A DNA stretch of 64,000 bases, from assembly GCA_030063045.1 (NCBI GenBank), contig JAQSEB010000033.1, forward strand, positions 620,001-684,000, given 5' to 3'. Shown piece by piece: positions 1 through 12,768 of this stretch (positions are counted from its first letter, which is position 1; each line of letters opens with the position of its first letter). The notes beneath the pieces were generated by a model, which was not told the origin of the DNA, made no database searches, and saw nothing but the letters and a program-made list of their open reading frames with translations. This DNA comes from Pratylenchus scribneri. Its lineage: Eukaryota; Nematoda; Chromadorea; Rhabditida; Pratylenchidae. The translations under genes were made by a program, and so were the position numbers.

Positions 1-3000
1 TGTTTTTTTGTAAATTGGCAATAAATGTTGCCAAAATTTGAAGGACCCAACTTCCCGATCAATTTTTAAACAATTTCAAAAAATTTCCACCGGTTCAATT
101 TGCATCGCCGAATTAACAATAATTGGGGAAAACCAAAATGAAAAGAATAAACGTTCATCGGCACACAAAACAAATAATAATAATATGGCATCCGGGGGAA
201 TGGCAGTGACAAATGCAAATGTCACTTTGGTGTTCAGTGGGCCAAAACAGGTAGATAAAAATATTGGATTAATTTAATAATATTATTTATTAATTTAATG
301 CGGCTGAATATATGAGCACTTGGTTGCGGGATGAATTCACGGCATCCGGCACATCCACAAATGTTCACGTGATGGTGGGCGAAGCACACGACTTTCATTT
401 ATTTGACCCCACAAATTTGGCACAATATGCCGGAACAGTGTCATTTCAAGCAAAAGTAATAATAACTGGGTAAAGATACATATGACTTTCATGGATCATC
501 CAGTGTACGATTAGGGTTTTTTGGGGATAAGTTTATCCGTAACCCTAACCCCATTAGCAATTAGCATCTATGGAGGGAAACTTAATTCAAAAAATCTGCG
601 TACAAATAATACTTATTAAATACGAATTAATGTATTTCCACTATTAGAGCTTCTAACTTTCCAAGCCCCAAAAATGGGCAAAATTTGGGGTCTATCTCTG
701 CTATTTGTTGACATTTTTGAGTAAACTATAGCGTTTTTTATAGAGCCAAATGGCAATAAAAAAAATGATCTAAAAATTTATCTTGCCAAGAAGTCCAGTA
801 ACTCAAAGCCAAGGGGACTTCTAATAGAAATAATAGTTTAAATTATTTTACCTTTTATTTCATTAGGATGTGAGCAGTTTGGAATTCCAAAACTGGATTC
901 GCTCAATCACTCCATTGACTTTGCCCGAAGTTTGGTATTGGCGGCATGTGGAAGAGAATTGGCATTGTGCACTGTTTGTTTAATCCATTTTATTAATAAT
1001 TAATTTTGATCCAGTTCCCGAAGTAATATTGGCCGTTTCCATGGTCGAATGTGTTCCGGGGAAGAATTGTTGGATGTGAATGGAATGGGCCGATTGACAA
1101 AAGCAGGGTATTTGGCAAAGGGAGTGGACAAAATTTTGACGGCAATTGACCGAATCCATTTAAAGTGGGCGCACAAAATTATTGGAAATTAATTAAAATT
1201 AAAATAAAGGCATTGTGGGACGGAAAAAATGTGCGATGAATTTGTGAAAAATGGGCGAAAATTGATTCGAGAAATTCTTTTGAAAATGGAAAATGAAGAG
1301 GAAGATGAATTTGAAATATTCCAATTGATTCCAACTGGGAATGAAGGCAATTTGAATCAATTTAATTTAATTATATTTAATTTTATAGGCAAAATTGCTT
1401 ATAAATTATTCGCCAATTATTCGGCACCAAGGCATTCGCAAAATGACAAAAATAATCGTCGAGAAAATAAAATTCATTTGATCGCCGATTATCGGCCATT
1501 CTCATCAAATGGAATTCAAACTAATTCGGATGAGAGGCCACAAATTATTTCACGATGCCGGCAACCATTCTGCAAATGCCCATCCAACTATAAGTCATTC
1601 TTCCTTTTTAATTATTTATAATGATTACCCGTATTTCTTCTCTTAGAAATCCATGTTCTTAAGTATTATCCAAGTGCAAATTTGAAAAATTTTCTCAAAA
1701 AAAATTTTAATTTTATTTTTAATATTTGATGGCAAAAAGTTGAAAAATTTTAGGGTTATAATCTTATGAAATTTTTAGAGTAATATAGGATGATATTTAA
1801 TATGAAAAAATCTCACCCGGATTAAACATAAATAACGAAACCCATTGGCTATAATAAATTTCGAACTTCTAAAAATCAATATAATTTGGGTTTAACTCTC
1901 TTATTCAGTAGATATTTCTGAATGAACTATAGCCTTTCTATAGAGCCCATGGCACTAAGAAATGCAATCAAAAGTTAATTATAACAAATGGTACAGTACC
2001 TCAAATAGAAGAAATACGGTACACTCAATGTCAGTTAAAAATAACAAATTTGTTTGAATTTCCAGCAATCAATTTGATGGCATCGATGCATCATTTGGTG
2101 GCAAATCATCGTACATTCGAAGGGAACCGGCTAGGAAATCGTTGTCAGACAATTCGGAGGAAGTTTTGCTCGTTTTTGAGAATTCCGATGATCCGGTATT
2201 TGAAATTAATTCAAATATGATGAATCACTCATTTTCAGCAAGTCGAAGAATTAAGTGGCTTAATGGAAAGAGAATTGAACGATGCATTGCGAATTGGTTT
2301 CCTCGTTCTGAGTGCATTGCTTTGTGCATTGGCCATGGCTACCCTTTTGCTAATTCTCATCAAAATGTATCAACGCAAAATCAAAGGCCATCAATCGCTG
2401 GGCATCATTCTTTTGATTGGCATTTGTGGCCTCTATTCTGCGGCATTCCTTTTTGCCATTGCGCCAACCTCCGAATCAGTTGGTCCAATTCAGAAAAAAT
2501 AGTAATTTTTGGCATAGATTTGCCACCTTCGAATTGGCCTCCATGCACTGGCCCATTCCCTTTGTTTTGGTGTAATCATTGTGAAGGCAATTCAATTAAG
2601 GAATGCCGAAACATTGGCATTGATGGGCGCATCCGCCCAACAAATTAGCTATTGGAATTATTGGCTTCTTCTCATGTTCATTATTGCTGTTCAGGTTGGC
2701 ATTTCCATAATCATATTCATATTGCCATTTAGATTGTAATTTGCATGAAATGGCTTTTGCTCGAACACATCGAATGGGCAACAAATCGAATCTCCAAATT
2801 ACCTCCCCAAACTCCTCCTTCAGTTTCTGATGGCCGCCTCCTTCTTTGCTCATATTCATCAGCCAATTTTGTTCTTTCCCAAATTTACACATTTCTTCTG
2901 CTCCTTTTGGCTCTTTTGCTTAGTGCCCAAAATAGGAATATTAAAAGGAATTATAAGGTTAATTAATTGTCAATTAAAGTGAATTATTAAATTCAATTTT

Positions 3001-4031
3001 AGGAGGCAAAATGGTTATTCATCACCTCACTTTCGTGCACTTTATTGCTTTGTACGTGGGCATTATGCCACATTTTGGTAGGATATTGGACAAATGAAAT
3101 TGCCAAAAAGAGAAAATGCAGAAAAGTTTACACTATACTCAATCGATAGATCGCATCAAATTTTATATAATTTGACATGGGTCTAACCATTTCTAATTAT
3201 TAGTTTTGAACCAAAAACCAAAATGTGTTTAAGCGGTTAATACCCTTTTATTTTGACAAACCATGACAAATTATATACTATTCGACGCATCTTGTCGAGA
3301 TATATCGATTGGGTATTGTTTTTAGGTCTAAGACATTTAAGCTTTTCGGCTTTTTCAATACTTTTTCAGCAATTTCTAATGTTTTTTTGGCAAATTAAAT
3401 TCTATATCCTCTTCCAAGTAATATTCATTATTCAAAAGGTCAATCCCATTTATTTGGACCATATGAGTGTACTTGAATTGCATTTGATCGGTTCTCTCCT
3501 TTTGGCATTCATTTTTGGCCCAAAACTTTATGTTCTCCTTTTCTATGAACCAATTTTGGTTGAATGCGCCTATGGGGGCAGTTTGAATGGGACAAGAGGG
3601 GAAAAGAGTGTGGATTTGTTCGAAGGAGGTAAAAATATATTTTTAATCAAAAATAATTCAAAAATTTATTTTAAAGAATGGATTCAACAGGAAAATGCAT
3701 TTTCCCCAACTTTGTCGAATCGAAGCAACAAAATGAATGGACCAAGTGTAATTGGGGAGGAGGAGGAAGAAAAGGTGAAATTATTTATTAATTCAATTTT
3801 AAATTTATTTTCAATTTTTATTAATTTATCCAGGTAACATCGGCCTTCCAAACAATTTTGAGAAAAAAGATGAGCGGCGGAAATGGCAACAAAATAAGTA
3901 GTGAAAATAATTCAAGCAGAACAAATTCAGTGGAATCGACAAAAAATGCAAATTTGCAATGTTCAACACCAAAAATGAAGAGAGCAGATTTAGTGAAAAA
4001 GGGACGGACAATATCTCCACAAAATGTTTAA
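1..4031 (+). CDS. Class C (family 3) G-protein coupled receptor, 5'-partial
   Basis: Plasma-membrane receptor with a large extracellular ligand-binding module and seven membrane helices. Ectodomain exons read in sequence: about 44-250; 868-980 (WIRSITPLTLPEVWYW, as in mGluR-type ectodomains); 1020-1190; 1229-1380; and 1390-1590 with a Cys cluster (CRQPFCKC). The helix region starts near 2240 (about 48-nt intron just before). ICHLRIGLHAL and IVKAIQLRNAE (about 2517-2610) and FIIAVQVGIS (about 2680) are class C signatures. TM5 and TM6 follow at about 2820-3080 and TM7 (LLLAFIFGPKLYVLLF) near 3500. A basic, Ser/Asn-rich tail ends at TAA 4029-4031. The exact join near 250-300 is unclear because no good AG acceptor is visible before AAEYMSTW. 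Three long introns hold foldback repeats. It is not clearly GABA-B or mGluR; an orphan class C receptor is likeliest. Confidence 0.8.
640..855. repeat. Foldback family B copy in class C GPCR intron
   Basis: AT-rich intron sequence whose middle (about 692-755, CTCTGCTATTTGTTGACATT) matches the reverse complement of about 52880-52945 and is related to about 1890-1950. The right end has CTTCTAATAGAA, like other family B ends. The left boundary is uncertain. Confidence 0.55.
1627..2022. repeat. Foldback family B copy with terminal inverted repeats
   Basis: The left end CCGTATTTCTTCT (about 1630) is inverted at the right as AGAAGAAATACGG (about 2006-2018). The middle contains CTATAGCCTTTCTATAGAGCC, shared with the copy near 700. 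It lies between two coding exons of the class C GPCR, so it is intronic. No transposase is present. Confidence 0.6.
3130..3335. repeat. Foldback family A copy in class C GPCR intron
   Basis: It contains TTAGTTTTGAACCAAAAACC followed by a GCGGTTAATACCCTTTTATTTTGA-type stretch nearly identical to about 51330-51385, and GACGCATCTTGTCGAGAT near 3283. It lies between the TM6 and TM7 exons. Confidence 0.55.
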
Positions 4032-4101
4032 TTAATTTTGTGATTTAAATAATTAATAAAATAATAAAATTTGAATATTTGCTTTGTTTTTTTTTTTTGT
4101 A

Positions 4102-5384
4102 TTATTTTTGTTTCCAAAGTGCAGCTGGCGAAACGTTCACCGTATTTGTTGCCTGCTGCTGCCTTCTTTGAAGCCATTTTGGCAGGAAATGACGACACCA
4201 TTGTTGCCTAAAATCGGCACTGGCCCAGAGGAGAAGCCAAGAGGGCATCAAAATGCCACCTAGATCAAAAACCCATGGAGTCTGGACTAACAATGCGCCA
4301 ACAATCACCCATTCTCTCATTTGTAGGGCCAAATAATAGCCAATCTGATGAATGAATTTATATTAAATTATGGTCATTCTTAAATTGACCATCAAAAGTG
4401 TCAAAAGCATGTGACTGATGAATGTACAAACAGCGTAAACAATTAATTTTGATTCAGTCCTCCTTTGCATTTGTTGTTGTTGATTTCCATTATTCCCGAA
4501 AAGGAATTGTTGTCTTCGATAAGCGATGAAAATGGCCAAATTAATAATCGAGCAGATGACAAGGAAAATGAGGTGAGTGACATAAAGGAGGAATGAATCG
4601 GTCTCAATATAATTCTGAGAGGATGGGAAAAAATGAAAGAGAATTCAATCTAATATATAATACGGTCATTGGAAGATCCAAATTTTGATGATTTTCATTC
4701 ACAATAAAACTTCGATTTCCATCCCAATCATTTATCTTAATTATTTTATTTATATTATTTGAATCCATTTACCTGAAACCAGCATTGCATTCCGAAGAAA
4801 TATCGTCCAAAATAGAGAGGGGCACCAAAAATGATCACCAAAATGGGTGGCAATAATTTGCGCCAAAGCTAAAAAAATTATATTTAAAAAATAAGTAAAA
4901 TTACTCACTTTTTCATGTCCTAATGGGAAAATAATTGCAGAAAGTCGATTCAACAACAAAAATGTTGTGGCCAAACTGCTGGCCTCCATCGAATAATAAT
5001 AGAAGACGAGCATTGAAACGAGAAGCCAATTTGGGAAATATAGATAGAATGGAAGGAGGAAAGTGCCAGCAATGAATGTCAAACGGTAATGGACATAGGA
5101 GGATAGAAGGAGGAGATATCCTTTTTTGGGGAAAACAATTATGGAATGCTCAAAACAGGAAAAACTTGGGATGCGCGGACCACGAAAAGAACATAGAAAG
5201 CATTGTGGAATTGTCGATGCCAAAAAATGACCAAACATTGTGAACAATAAAGCAGAAGGGAGGGAATGCCAATCAGAATGGAAATGTAGATGATTTGTCT
5301 CACAAAATTGTCAATTATGAAACAAGAAAATTGCTTCGCTGGGCTCCAGCTGGGGTCCATTTTAAAATTTTCCAATAATTTCAA
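4102..5384 (-). CDS. Serpentine chemoreceptor, class gamma (Srg)-like
   Basis: Nematode-specific seven-helix receptor, expected in sensory cilia. The start at 5384 precedes a first helix and the Srg-like segment FHNAFYVLFVVRASQ near 5200. Later exons give HYRLTFIAGTFLLPFYLYFP (about 5040-5100), LATTFLLLNRLSAIIFPLG (about 4920-4970), the TM5 segment SFLLYVTHLIFLVICSIIN (about 4540-4600) and KLIVYAVCTFISHMLL (about 4400-4450). The last exon ends at 4102 in a Gln/Asn-rich cytoplasmic tail. Introns are about 45-60 nt with GT-AG ends. A shorter start a few codons in (MDPSWS) is possible. Family membership rests on motif recall; the seven-helix nature is clear. Confidence 0.75.
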
Positions 5385-5699
5385 ATTTTTAAAAACCAGG
5401 AAAATTTATTTAAATATTCCCATTTTAATTTGCGTGATTTCGTGTTTTTCCGTGCTTGATATTTTAAAAAAATATTGTATCAAAATTTTATGGAAATTAT
5501 TGTCCCATCCGCATCTTGGCCTTTTCCTCGAATTCTATACGAATTGTATTTTGTTTTTTTTTTCATTGAATTATTTAACAAAAAATGATGTAAATAGCCA
5601 TTTGAAATTGGTTAAAATTAAAATATAATTTAAAATATTTGGAATACATTTAAATATAATAGCATTCATTCAAGATCAGATTTGCCTTTTAAAACATTT

Positions 5700-6385
5700 T
5701 TCCGGAAAAAAATATGTGTACTTTCTGGAAAAATATTTGCACTCTTTCCGGTTGCATTTTTCCGGAAAGAATATTTGCACTTATTCCGGTTGCATTTTTC
5801 CGGAAAGAATATTTGCACTCTTTCCGGTTGCACTTTTTCCGGAAAGAATATTTGCACTCTTTCCGGTTGCAATTTTTCCGGAAAGAATATTTGCACTTTT
5901 CCGGTTGCACTTTTTCCGGAAAGAATATTTGCACTTTTCCGGTTGCAATTTTTCCGGAAAGAATATTTGCACTCTTTCCGGTTGCACTTTTTCCGGAAAG
6001 AATATTTGCACTCTTTCCGGTTGCACTTTTTCCGGAAAGAATATTTGCACTCTTTCCGGTTGCACTTTTTCCGGAAAGAATATTTGCACTTTTCCGGTTG
6101 CAATTTTTCCGGAAAGAATATTTGCACTCTTTCCGGTTGCACTTTTTCCGGAAAGAATATTTGCACTCTTTCCGGTTGCATTTTTTCCGGAAAGAATATT
6201 TGCACTCTTTCCGGTTGCACTTTTTCCGGAAAGAATATTTGCACTCTTTCCGGTTGCACTTTTTCCGGAAAGAATATTTGCACTTTTCCGGTTGCACTTT
6301 TTCCGGAAAAAATATTTTTACTCTTCCGGAAAAAAATATTTTTACTCTTCCGGAAAAAATATTTTAACTCTTTCCGGAAATATAA
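5700..6385. repeat. Minisatellite, about 39-bp unit with TTTCCGG core
   Basis: About 15 head-to-tail copies of a 37-39 bp unit containing CTCTTTCCGGTTGCA followed by TTTTTCCGGAAAGAATATTT. Each unit holds the palindrome TTCCGGAA. Copies near 6300-6380 are degenerate and lack the CCGGTTGCA part. The array lies between the Srg and Srh genes. All six frames are open over long stretches because the unit lacks stops; these are not genes. Confidence 0.97.
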
Positions 6386-6624
6386 TTCATGGGAATCACG
6401 ACATGAGTGTCATCGAAAAATAAATGCCTAATTCATGTTCAGAGCTGTACCCAAGAAAATGTTTTTTTTATAAAAAAATTTCGATAAGGGTGGAATTAAC
6501 GGAAAGTGCAAAATTTATTATTCAGCTAATATAATCAAAATAAATTTGAATAATTGGACCAGACCACGCATTTTATTTGCAAAAGGTGTGACATGCAAAG
6601 GTACACTACAATTCGATGACGTCT

Positions 6625-6955
6625 CAACTTGGCGCCGTCGCTTGTAGCTCATAAAGGTATAAACCAATATAGATGATTTTGTTGTTAAATTAAAGAGTTC
6701 CCTACTGGCTATCGATATTATAAGATTTATTTGGTTTGATTAAGATTTGCTAGAGTTGTGTTTAAAAAAACATGAAAAATTTACAAATTTACAATGTCTT
6801 TTTTTAATGGTTTTTTAAGTACAATTCTACTATTTCTGAACCAAAACTAAATAAATCTTATATAATCCGATAGCCAGCAGTGAGTTCTTTAAATTCACAC
6901 AAAAATTATCTGGTTTTTTATCCTTAATGAGCTACAAGCGACGGCGCCCAATTAG
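6625..6955. mobile_element. Foldback (MITE-like) element
   Basis: Long imperfect inverted repeat. GGCGCCGTCGCTTGTAGCTC (6631-6650) is the reverse complement of 6931-6948. Further in, CTATCGATATTATAAGATTT (about 6711-6730) pairs with about 6850-6880. About 120 nt of AT-rich spacer separates the arms. No ORF or transposase. It shares no end with families A, B or C, and no target duplication is obvious. Confidence 0.75.
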
Positions 6956-7113
6956 GTCCGATATGTTACATCTTAGTATAGAGAAAATAAGTTCGAATAA
7001 AAAACATGTAAATTAATTAACATCAAAATTAAAAATTAATAAACAAATTGAGTATTTACTAATTCATATAAATTCAGCAATATCCGAATGGATTTTTAGA
7101 CATTATCAAAATA

Positions 7114-8630
7114 TCAATTAAGATTTGTATTAATTTGGGGCATAATTGGGTGAATTTTAAATGAGAATGGGTGAATTATGAATTTTTTAAATCTATATCC
7201 AATTTCAATGATTGCTCTTCGATATGGTTGAATGCAAGAAAACATTGCAATTGCATTTGCGGTCGTATGGAACGAAGATAGGGCGAAACATATTCGGGAA
7301 ATTGCTACCAAATGAATTATATCATTTATAAATTTCAATTGACTTACTTGTAATTTCGGATGAATCCACAAAAATCATAAAAAGAATAAAAAGATTGCAT
7401 CCGGCGACCAAAATTGCAGGAACGATAAACTGAATTAAATAATCATTTAATTAAATTATTTTGCTTTGTAATAAACTTGTATTGAAAGTGATAAAATTAA
7501 TTGTCTTTGATATCTATATGTGTCCATTGAGATGGATGCCCGAATGCGTCTCAACGATTGGTCAGCTAAAATGGTGAAAATGCTGACAATGAACAATCCA
7601 AGGAGAATAAAGCCAATAAAAGTTAGAGTGAACACTTTGGATTCCATGTTGAAAAAACATGATTGATCCTCCAATTTTCTGTACAATTGCCATTCCTGCA
7701 AAAATAATGGTGACAAAATGAATAGAATAATTTACGTTGTATTCCATTATTTCAATGCTCAATTCCGCTTCTTGGTAACAAGAAAACATGAAATAAAGGC
7801 AGGGCAAAGAAAAAACAATTTGGGCACAAATTTTGATGAACAATGCCCTTTTGGATATCAACAAATGTTCGGCACCCTTCAACGATAAATAACGGTAAAT
7901 GATGGCAAATGAAAGGGAAGTGGCAAAAAAGCCCATGAATTCGGTGTGAATCAACTGTGAAATAAATTTAATTAATATTAATTGACATTTTTATTAATGA
8001 ACTCACCCAACTAATCAAAGATCCCCATTGATCAAGATCAACAAAAAAAGACTAAAAAATATTAAATTAATTTTTTGCCATAATTTGATTGACCTTCATC
8101 AATCCAAGAATACAAAAACCATGAATATCTTCTGATATCGCCACTATGAACGATTGGCCGAATAATGTTTGCCATATGTCCATAGCATACGCGGAAAGCT
8201 ATATTGGTTGGTGGATAATAAAATAGATTTGATGATTTATTTAATTAAAATAATTGCCTTTAGGGTGAATTAGGAATTGATTTGACTTTTGTTTATAAAA
8301 CTTTGAATTATTTTAAAAGCAAATAGTAAATTAATTCTTATTGAGAAAATTGTTCATCAAATATTCAGAGAAATAATTCACTCATTTTTAGAAAAAATAA
8401 TTTAATTGTAATTTTACCGCAACATTCAGCAAAAACCATTTATAATGTTTCATTTCGTTTGGCGTTTTCCTGAACAAAATCCAAAGGACAATTCCCGTGC
8501 TGATTGTGTTCAAAAATGCGAAAATGTACATAAAAATTGAATAAATGTTGTTTCCTTCATTGAATGCTTTTTCCGAAATGTTCACAAATTTTTCTTGGGT
8601 TAATTTATTTTCATTTGAATTCATATTCAA
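7114..8630 (-). CDS. Serpentine chemoreceptor, class H/I (Srh/Sri, Str superfamily)-like
   Basis: Nematode chemoreceptor. The first exon (from 8630) ends with MKHYKWFLLNVAV, the hallmark of Srh/Sri receptors. Next come a segment with EDIHGFCILGLM (about 8100-8140), a helix-rich exon at about 7955-7740, and a segment ending in DTYRYQRQLILSLSIQ (about 7500-7550), which matches the conserved pre-TM6 motif. The last exon has a TM7-type HTTANAIAMFSCIQPYRRAI (about 7215-7275) and stops at 7114. Introns are short GT-AG. A tandem neighbour of the Srg gene but from another family. No break was seen. Confidence 0.8.
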
Positions 8631-9541
8631 ATTTATTTTATCTATTAAATAAATAAGATTGGAATGAAAAGATTGGTTATTTTAAATATTTCGCTTTATT
8701 TGAGAAAATATTGTAAAATTTCGATAAAGCAAAATGAAGCAATTACAACGATGGAATAGATTAATTTGATTTCTTTTTTGATTCAATTAAAATCAATTCT
8801 TTTTCAGCGAATTTAGTTTAATTTAATTTCTTCTTACAAATATGAATAAATAAATTAAGTTATGTCGGTGTTCGGTGACCAATTTATCGAAAAAAAATTA
8901 AATGAAATAAATATGATATATTCATGGAATTTTTTATTTTCTCGTTTCGGCATAGACAAATATGTATGTTTCTGTCTAGTCTTTGTCTTTCTTACTCGTG
9001 AATTTATTGGAATAAATTAAAATTAAAAAATGTTATATTAATCAGAGAGAAGATTTGTGTTCCTCTCGAATTAAATTTTAGATACTACAATATTCTTCCA
9101 TCTACATTCCCAAAATTTTGTCTCATTCTCCATTTTTCCACTCTAAAATGGTCACTAAACACTCAACAATTAATTTATTAACAACGACGAAATGCTACAT
9201 ACATTCATTTTATTAATTTTATTTTGAAAATAAAATATTGTGCCTTTTGGTTAATTTGATGGAAATTGTTTTTGTTCATCCACTTCCAATTCATTAAATT
9301 AATATGCAAATTTATTTATTTATTTATTTATCATAGATTTCATTCAAAATAACAATTGGACTTCCATTATTCCTTTAATTTAATGTTTAAAATCCAATAA
9401 ATTTTCAATTTCTTTTGATTCTTCCTTCTATAATTCTTCATTCTTCGGCTTCATTGCATCATCAATATTAGTTTGCATCAAAGTCTTATCTACTGAAAAT
9501 GTTTAAATATTTTATTAATTTTACTTTAATTATTCAATTTT
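8631..9541. other. Intergenic, no gene seen
   Basis: Very AT-rich sequence between the Srh start and the stop of the first secreted-family gene. It holds a short TATT/TTTA simple repeat near 9310-9332. No coherent exons, RNA genes or inverted repeats were recognised. Confidence 0.7.
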
Positions 9542-12079
9542 CTAACAATCCGTCAACATTTCTCGCCAACATTCAGCTTTTATTCCATCTGGCAAAATCA
9601 TTTCCCCATTGGCCAAATCAACTTCTGCCCGTATTGTTTTATTATTTTCCATTTCTTTGTAATCGAATATGCCATTCAAATAATTTCCCTAATTAAATAA
9701 AAAAAATATATTAAAATTTTAAAATATTTGATTACTTGAAATGGGCTGATTGTAAATTTGCAGACCAATTTTTCTGCTTCCGAATTCTTTGTGCATTTAT
9801 GGTGAAATTCAATGCGCAACATATAACCCAATGCAGAATTTCGAAGACTTTTTGCATAATTTTTTGCGCAATCTTCCCATTCGTCTTCGACCACATAAAC
9901 ATTGCTTATTAAAATGCGTTTGGTTTCTTTCCATTTCCAGAAATCGTTCCTGATATTGGCATTTTTCAATTGAGCTGAACCAACAATTGCAACCAAGTGG
10001 AAATTGAATCTATGAGTTAAGTATGAGAGAGAAATATTTATTATAAATAATTTATATTTTCCAGGAAATTCATTTTCAATCAATTTCCAAAAGTATGTTT
10101 ATGTAATTTTGATGAAATAAAAATGGATATAAAAACATGAAATATGGCTATTGATTTATTCAATAAATTAAATAATCACTAACTTATTTTTATTAAATTT
10201 TCAAAAATTTTAATGCAAATTTTCTGAAAAATTCATCCCTATTCATATTTATAATTTTCCCCAAAATTTACCCATCTTCTAAACGTTCATCATCGTTTAG
10301 CAGTATTTTGCCTTTTTGTATGTATTTACTGAAAATATTAAATTAAAATAATTAATTAATTACTTGATATATTATCAAATTTTGGGTATTTTTCATTTAG
10401 TTAGTTACACACCATCAAAGATGATGAATATAACATCCTAGAGGTAATTTTAGGCCTAGAACAAGACTCTGACATTCATTTTGTCTTATTTTGCCATCTT
10501 TTGCCAAGGGGGATTCAGGCCTCCAAAATATTTTTTATATAATGATTATAAGTATAGCTCATTCGATGCAGCTCGTCGAGCAGAATTGAATGGTACCATT
10601 TTTATTAGATAATATTCAATTAATGGAAAGTTAAGGCCGGAATAAATATTTAGATATATAGACCTTAAACTGCCTAGTATATTACTATTTTATCTAATAA
10701 AAAGGGTACCATTAGATTTGGCTCGTCAAGCTTCATCGAATGAGCTATATATTGGCCATATAAAAATTTGTTCGAAATTGCACTTGGCCATCCCCCTACT
10801 TTTGTGAAAGTCGGCAATAATCTATCATGATGACAAGATATGACAAAATAGATATCAAATTCGTGTTCTATGTCCATTACTTCTAGGATGTGATTTTCTT
10901 CTTCTTTGTTAGGGGTATAACAATTTACAAAATGGAAAAGTACAAAATTTTGACCTCAATGATGCTCTAAATGCACATTTTGGAGGATTATCGGAGTTTT
11001 CATACATATCGGAATTAATTTGGTCTAAATATACGATGAAACCTTTGGCCAATAATTTATTCCCATTTTCAGCAGATGAATTATTTTTCTTATCCTCATC
11101 ATAGATCAAATTGCATTTCAAATTTCCCTCCATCAAAAATAAATTCCAATCTGAAAAAATTTAAATAAATTATTCTAATAAAATATGCTATTGATATTGA
11201 CCTTCACGAAGCATACGATTCCGTTTCTGCTTTTCTTCCTTTGAAAATCCCCTATAGAAATATGCCGTTGAACAAATGCGCAAAATGTCGTGCACATCCA
11301 TGGAATTCATCATTTCCTCCAATTCAACACGATTTAATGGGGGTGCAATGTCCGGAGGCAGAAACATTAATGGAATCGCCCGGTAATAGTCCTTCGAACT
11401 GTAAAAAAAATGAGTGGGGAGATGGAATTTTTAAAGAAAATGGTGCCAAAAATGATAAACATAAAAATTAAATTTGCAAATTATATTAATTTAATTCCAT
11501 CAAAATTTGCTTGTGCATATTATGCATATTATTTTTGGCCCAATTTTGTCAAAAACAAACACATCCGATTGTCCCCAATCAATTCGATCCACATAAATGT
11601 TATTTTCTTTAACATTTTCATCCATTTCGTTCTTTCTATTTTCCACAAAATCTATGCCTTTTCCAGCAAATTTTTCTAACAATCCCCAATTCCATGCATA
11701 ATAGAAACATTCCAAATTGCCAGTTTTGTTATTCTTTTCGAATTTAATGTCAATATTCGGATGATTTCCCTTATGCAAATATCCTCCTTTGTCAATGTCC
11801 CAATTCTTTTGCTCATCAGCTTCAACAAAATATACTCCTAAAGTGGATAAATAGGCTATAAATTAATTTTATTTTTTTACCATAATAATCTTTTTCTCCT
11901 TCTCCAATTTGTGAAAAATAAAAATTTCCAGGGGAGAATTTCAATTTGTTCAATTCCTCCAATCTCTCTTTGACGGCATTTTCCTTGTCCTGGGGATCAC
12001 AAAAATTGGCAGAACAAAAAGGAAAATAAAATTGAAGGCAATTGAGGAAGATAATAAGCAAAAAAGTTGATAAAAACAT
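9542..12079 (-). CDS. Secreted protein of an unrecognised three-copy family (copy 1)
   Basis: Function unknown. The first exon (from 12079) encodes a signal peptide (MFLSTFLLIIFLNCLQFYFP) and KLKFSPGNFYFSQ. Exon 2 has HPNIDIKFEKNNKTGNLECF. Exon 3 (about 11230-11400) has the strongest family motif, HDILRICSTAYFYRGF. Exon 4 (about 10960-11140) has LMEGNLKCN and LLAKGF. A small exon may lie at about 10265-10320. Exon 5 (about 9740-10010) has VGSAQL, FWKW and RIEFHHKC. The last exon has LANGEMILPDGI and stops at 9542. The intron near 10340-10950 holds a family A foldback. Copies 2 and 3 at 12769-14535 (-) and 15001-16491 (+) share exon order and motifs. Being secreted it could be an effector, but nothing in the sequence shows that. 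Confidence 0.75.
10540..10770. repeat. Foldback family A copy in secreted-family intron
   Basis: TAGCTCATTCGATGCAGCTC (about 10554-10573) pairs with AGCTTCATCGAATGAGCTA near 10728-10747. Inner arms around GGTACCATTTTTATTAGAT and its near complement (about 10590 and 10690) extend the foldback. The core resembles the ATTCGATGCGTCTCGATGAG of other family A copies. Confidence 0.6.
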
Positions 12080-12768
12080 TTTTTGCTGAAATTAAAATAA
12101 AATAATATTAAATTGAAAGTAAAATTGAAAAAAAAAAAACGAAAAATGGTATTAAAAAGAGAAATGAAAAAGATTTAAAAAGGCAAAAATTCAATGGAAA
12201 AATATTTTTTAAAGTCGAATTAGCAATTCTATGAATGTACCCAATACCGTATACATTAAATATTCTTGAATTAATTTTATACTTTACCAACAAATTTTTT
12301 GAGAAATGGTGGAAAAGGGATTTCTAAGATATTTGTATGTTATTCTTAGGCAGATTTCTTCGCTCAACTAAGGAAAGATTACGATAACCCCATGGGTCAT
12401 CCGGTATAGGGTTAGGCATATCTAGGGATAGGTTAACATCTCAAATACTCGTAACCATAATACAAATCAACATTCTACAATTACAAAACATCTGAACATG
12501 GATAACATACAAATACCCTATTTAAAATTAAAAATGGAAAATATATACTAATTCATTCAATCAAAAATTCAATTGAATTAGTGAATATTTTAAGGTTGGA
12601 CTGGATTGAAAACAGCTTATAAAAAAACAAATGTCATGGCATGGCAAATCCACCAATTAATGCGAATATAATTTTATCATAATTTGAATAAATTCAAGGG
12701 AAATTTAATTCACAAAATCAAATTGCAAATAATAAATATCTTCATTCGATATAATAATTTAATTCGAT
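12080..12768. other. Intergenic between secreted-family copies 1 and 2
   Basis: AT-rich, no gene seen. About 12385-12440 carries a GGGTCATCCGGTATAGGGTT-like stretch that recurs in looser form near 29500 and 59040, probably a degenerate dispersed repeat. Confidence 0.6.

Noticed and set aside
5666..6431. Several overlapping open frames of 200-250 codons on both strands
   Set aside because: They are the 39-bp minisatellite read in different frames; the peptide repeats mirror the DNA repeat.
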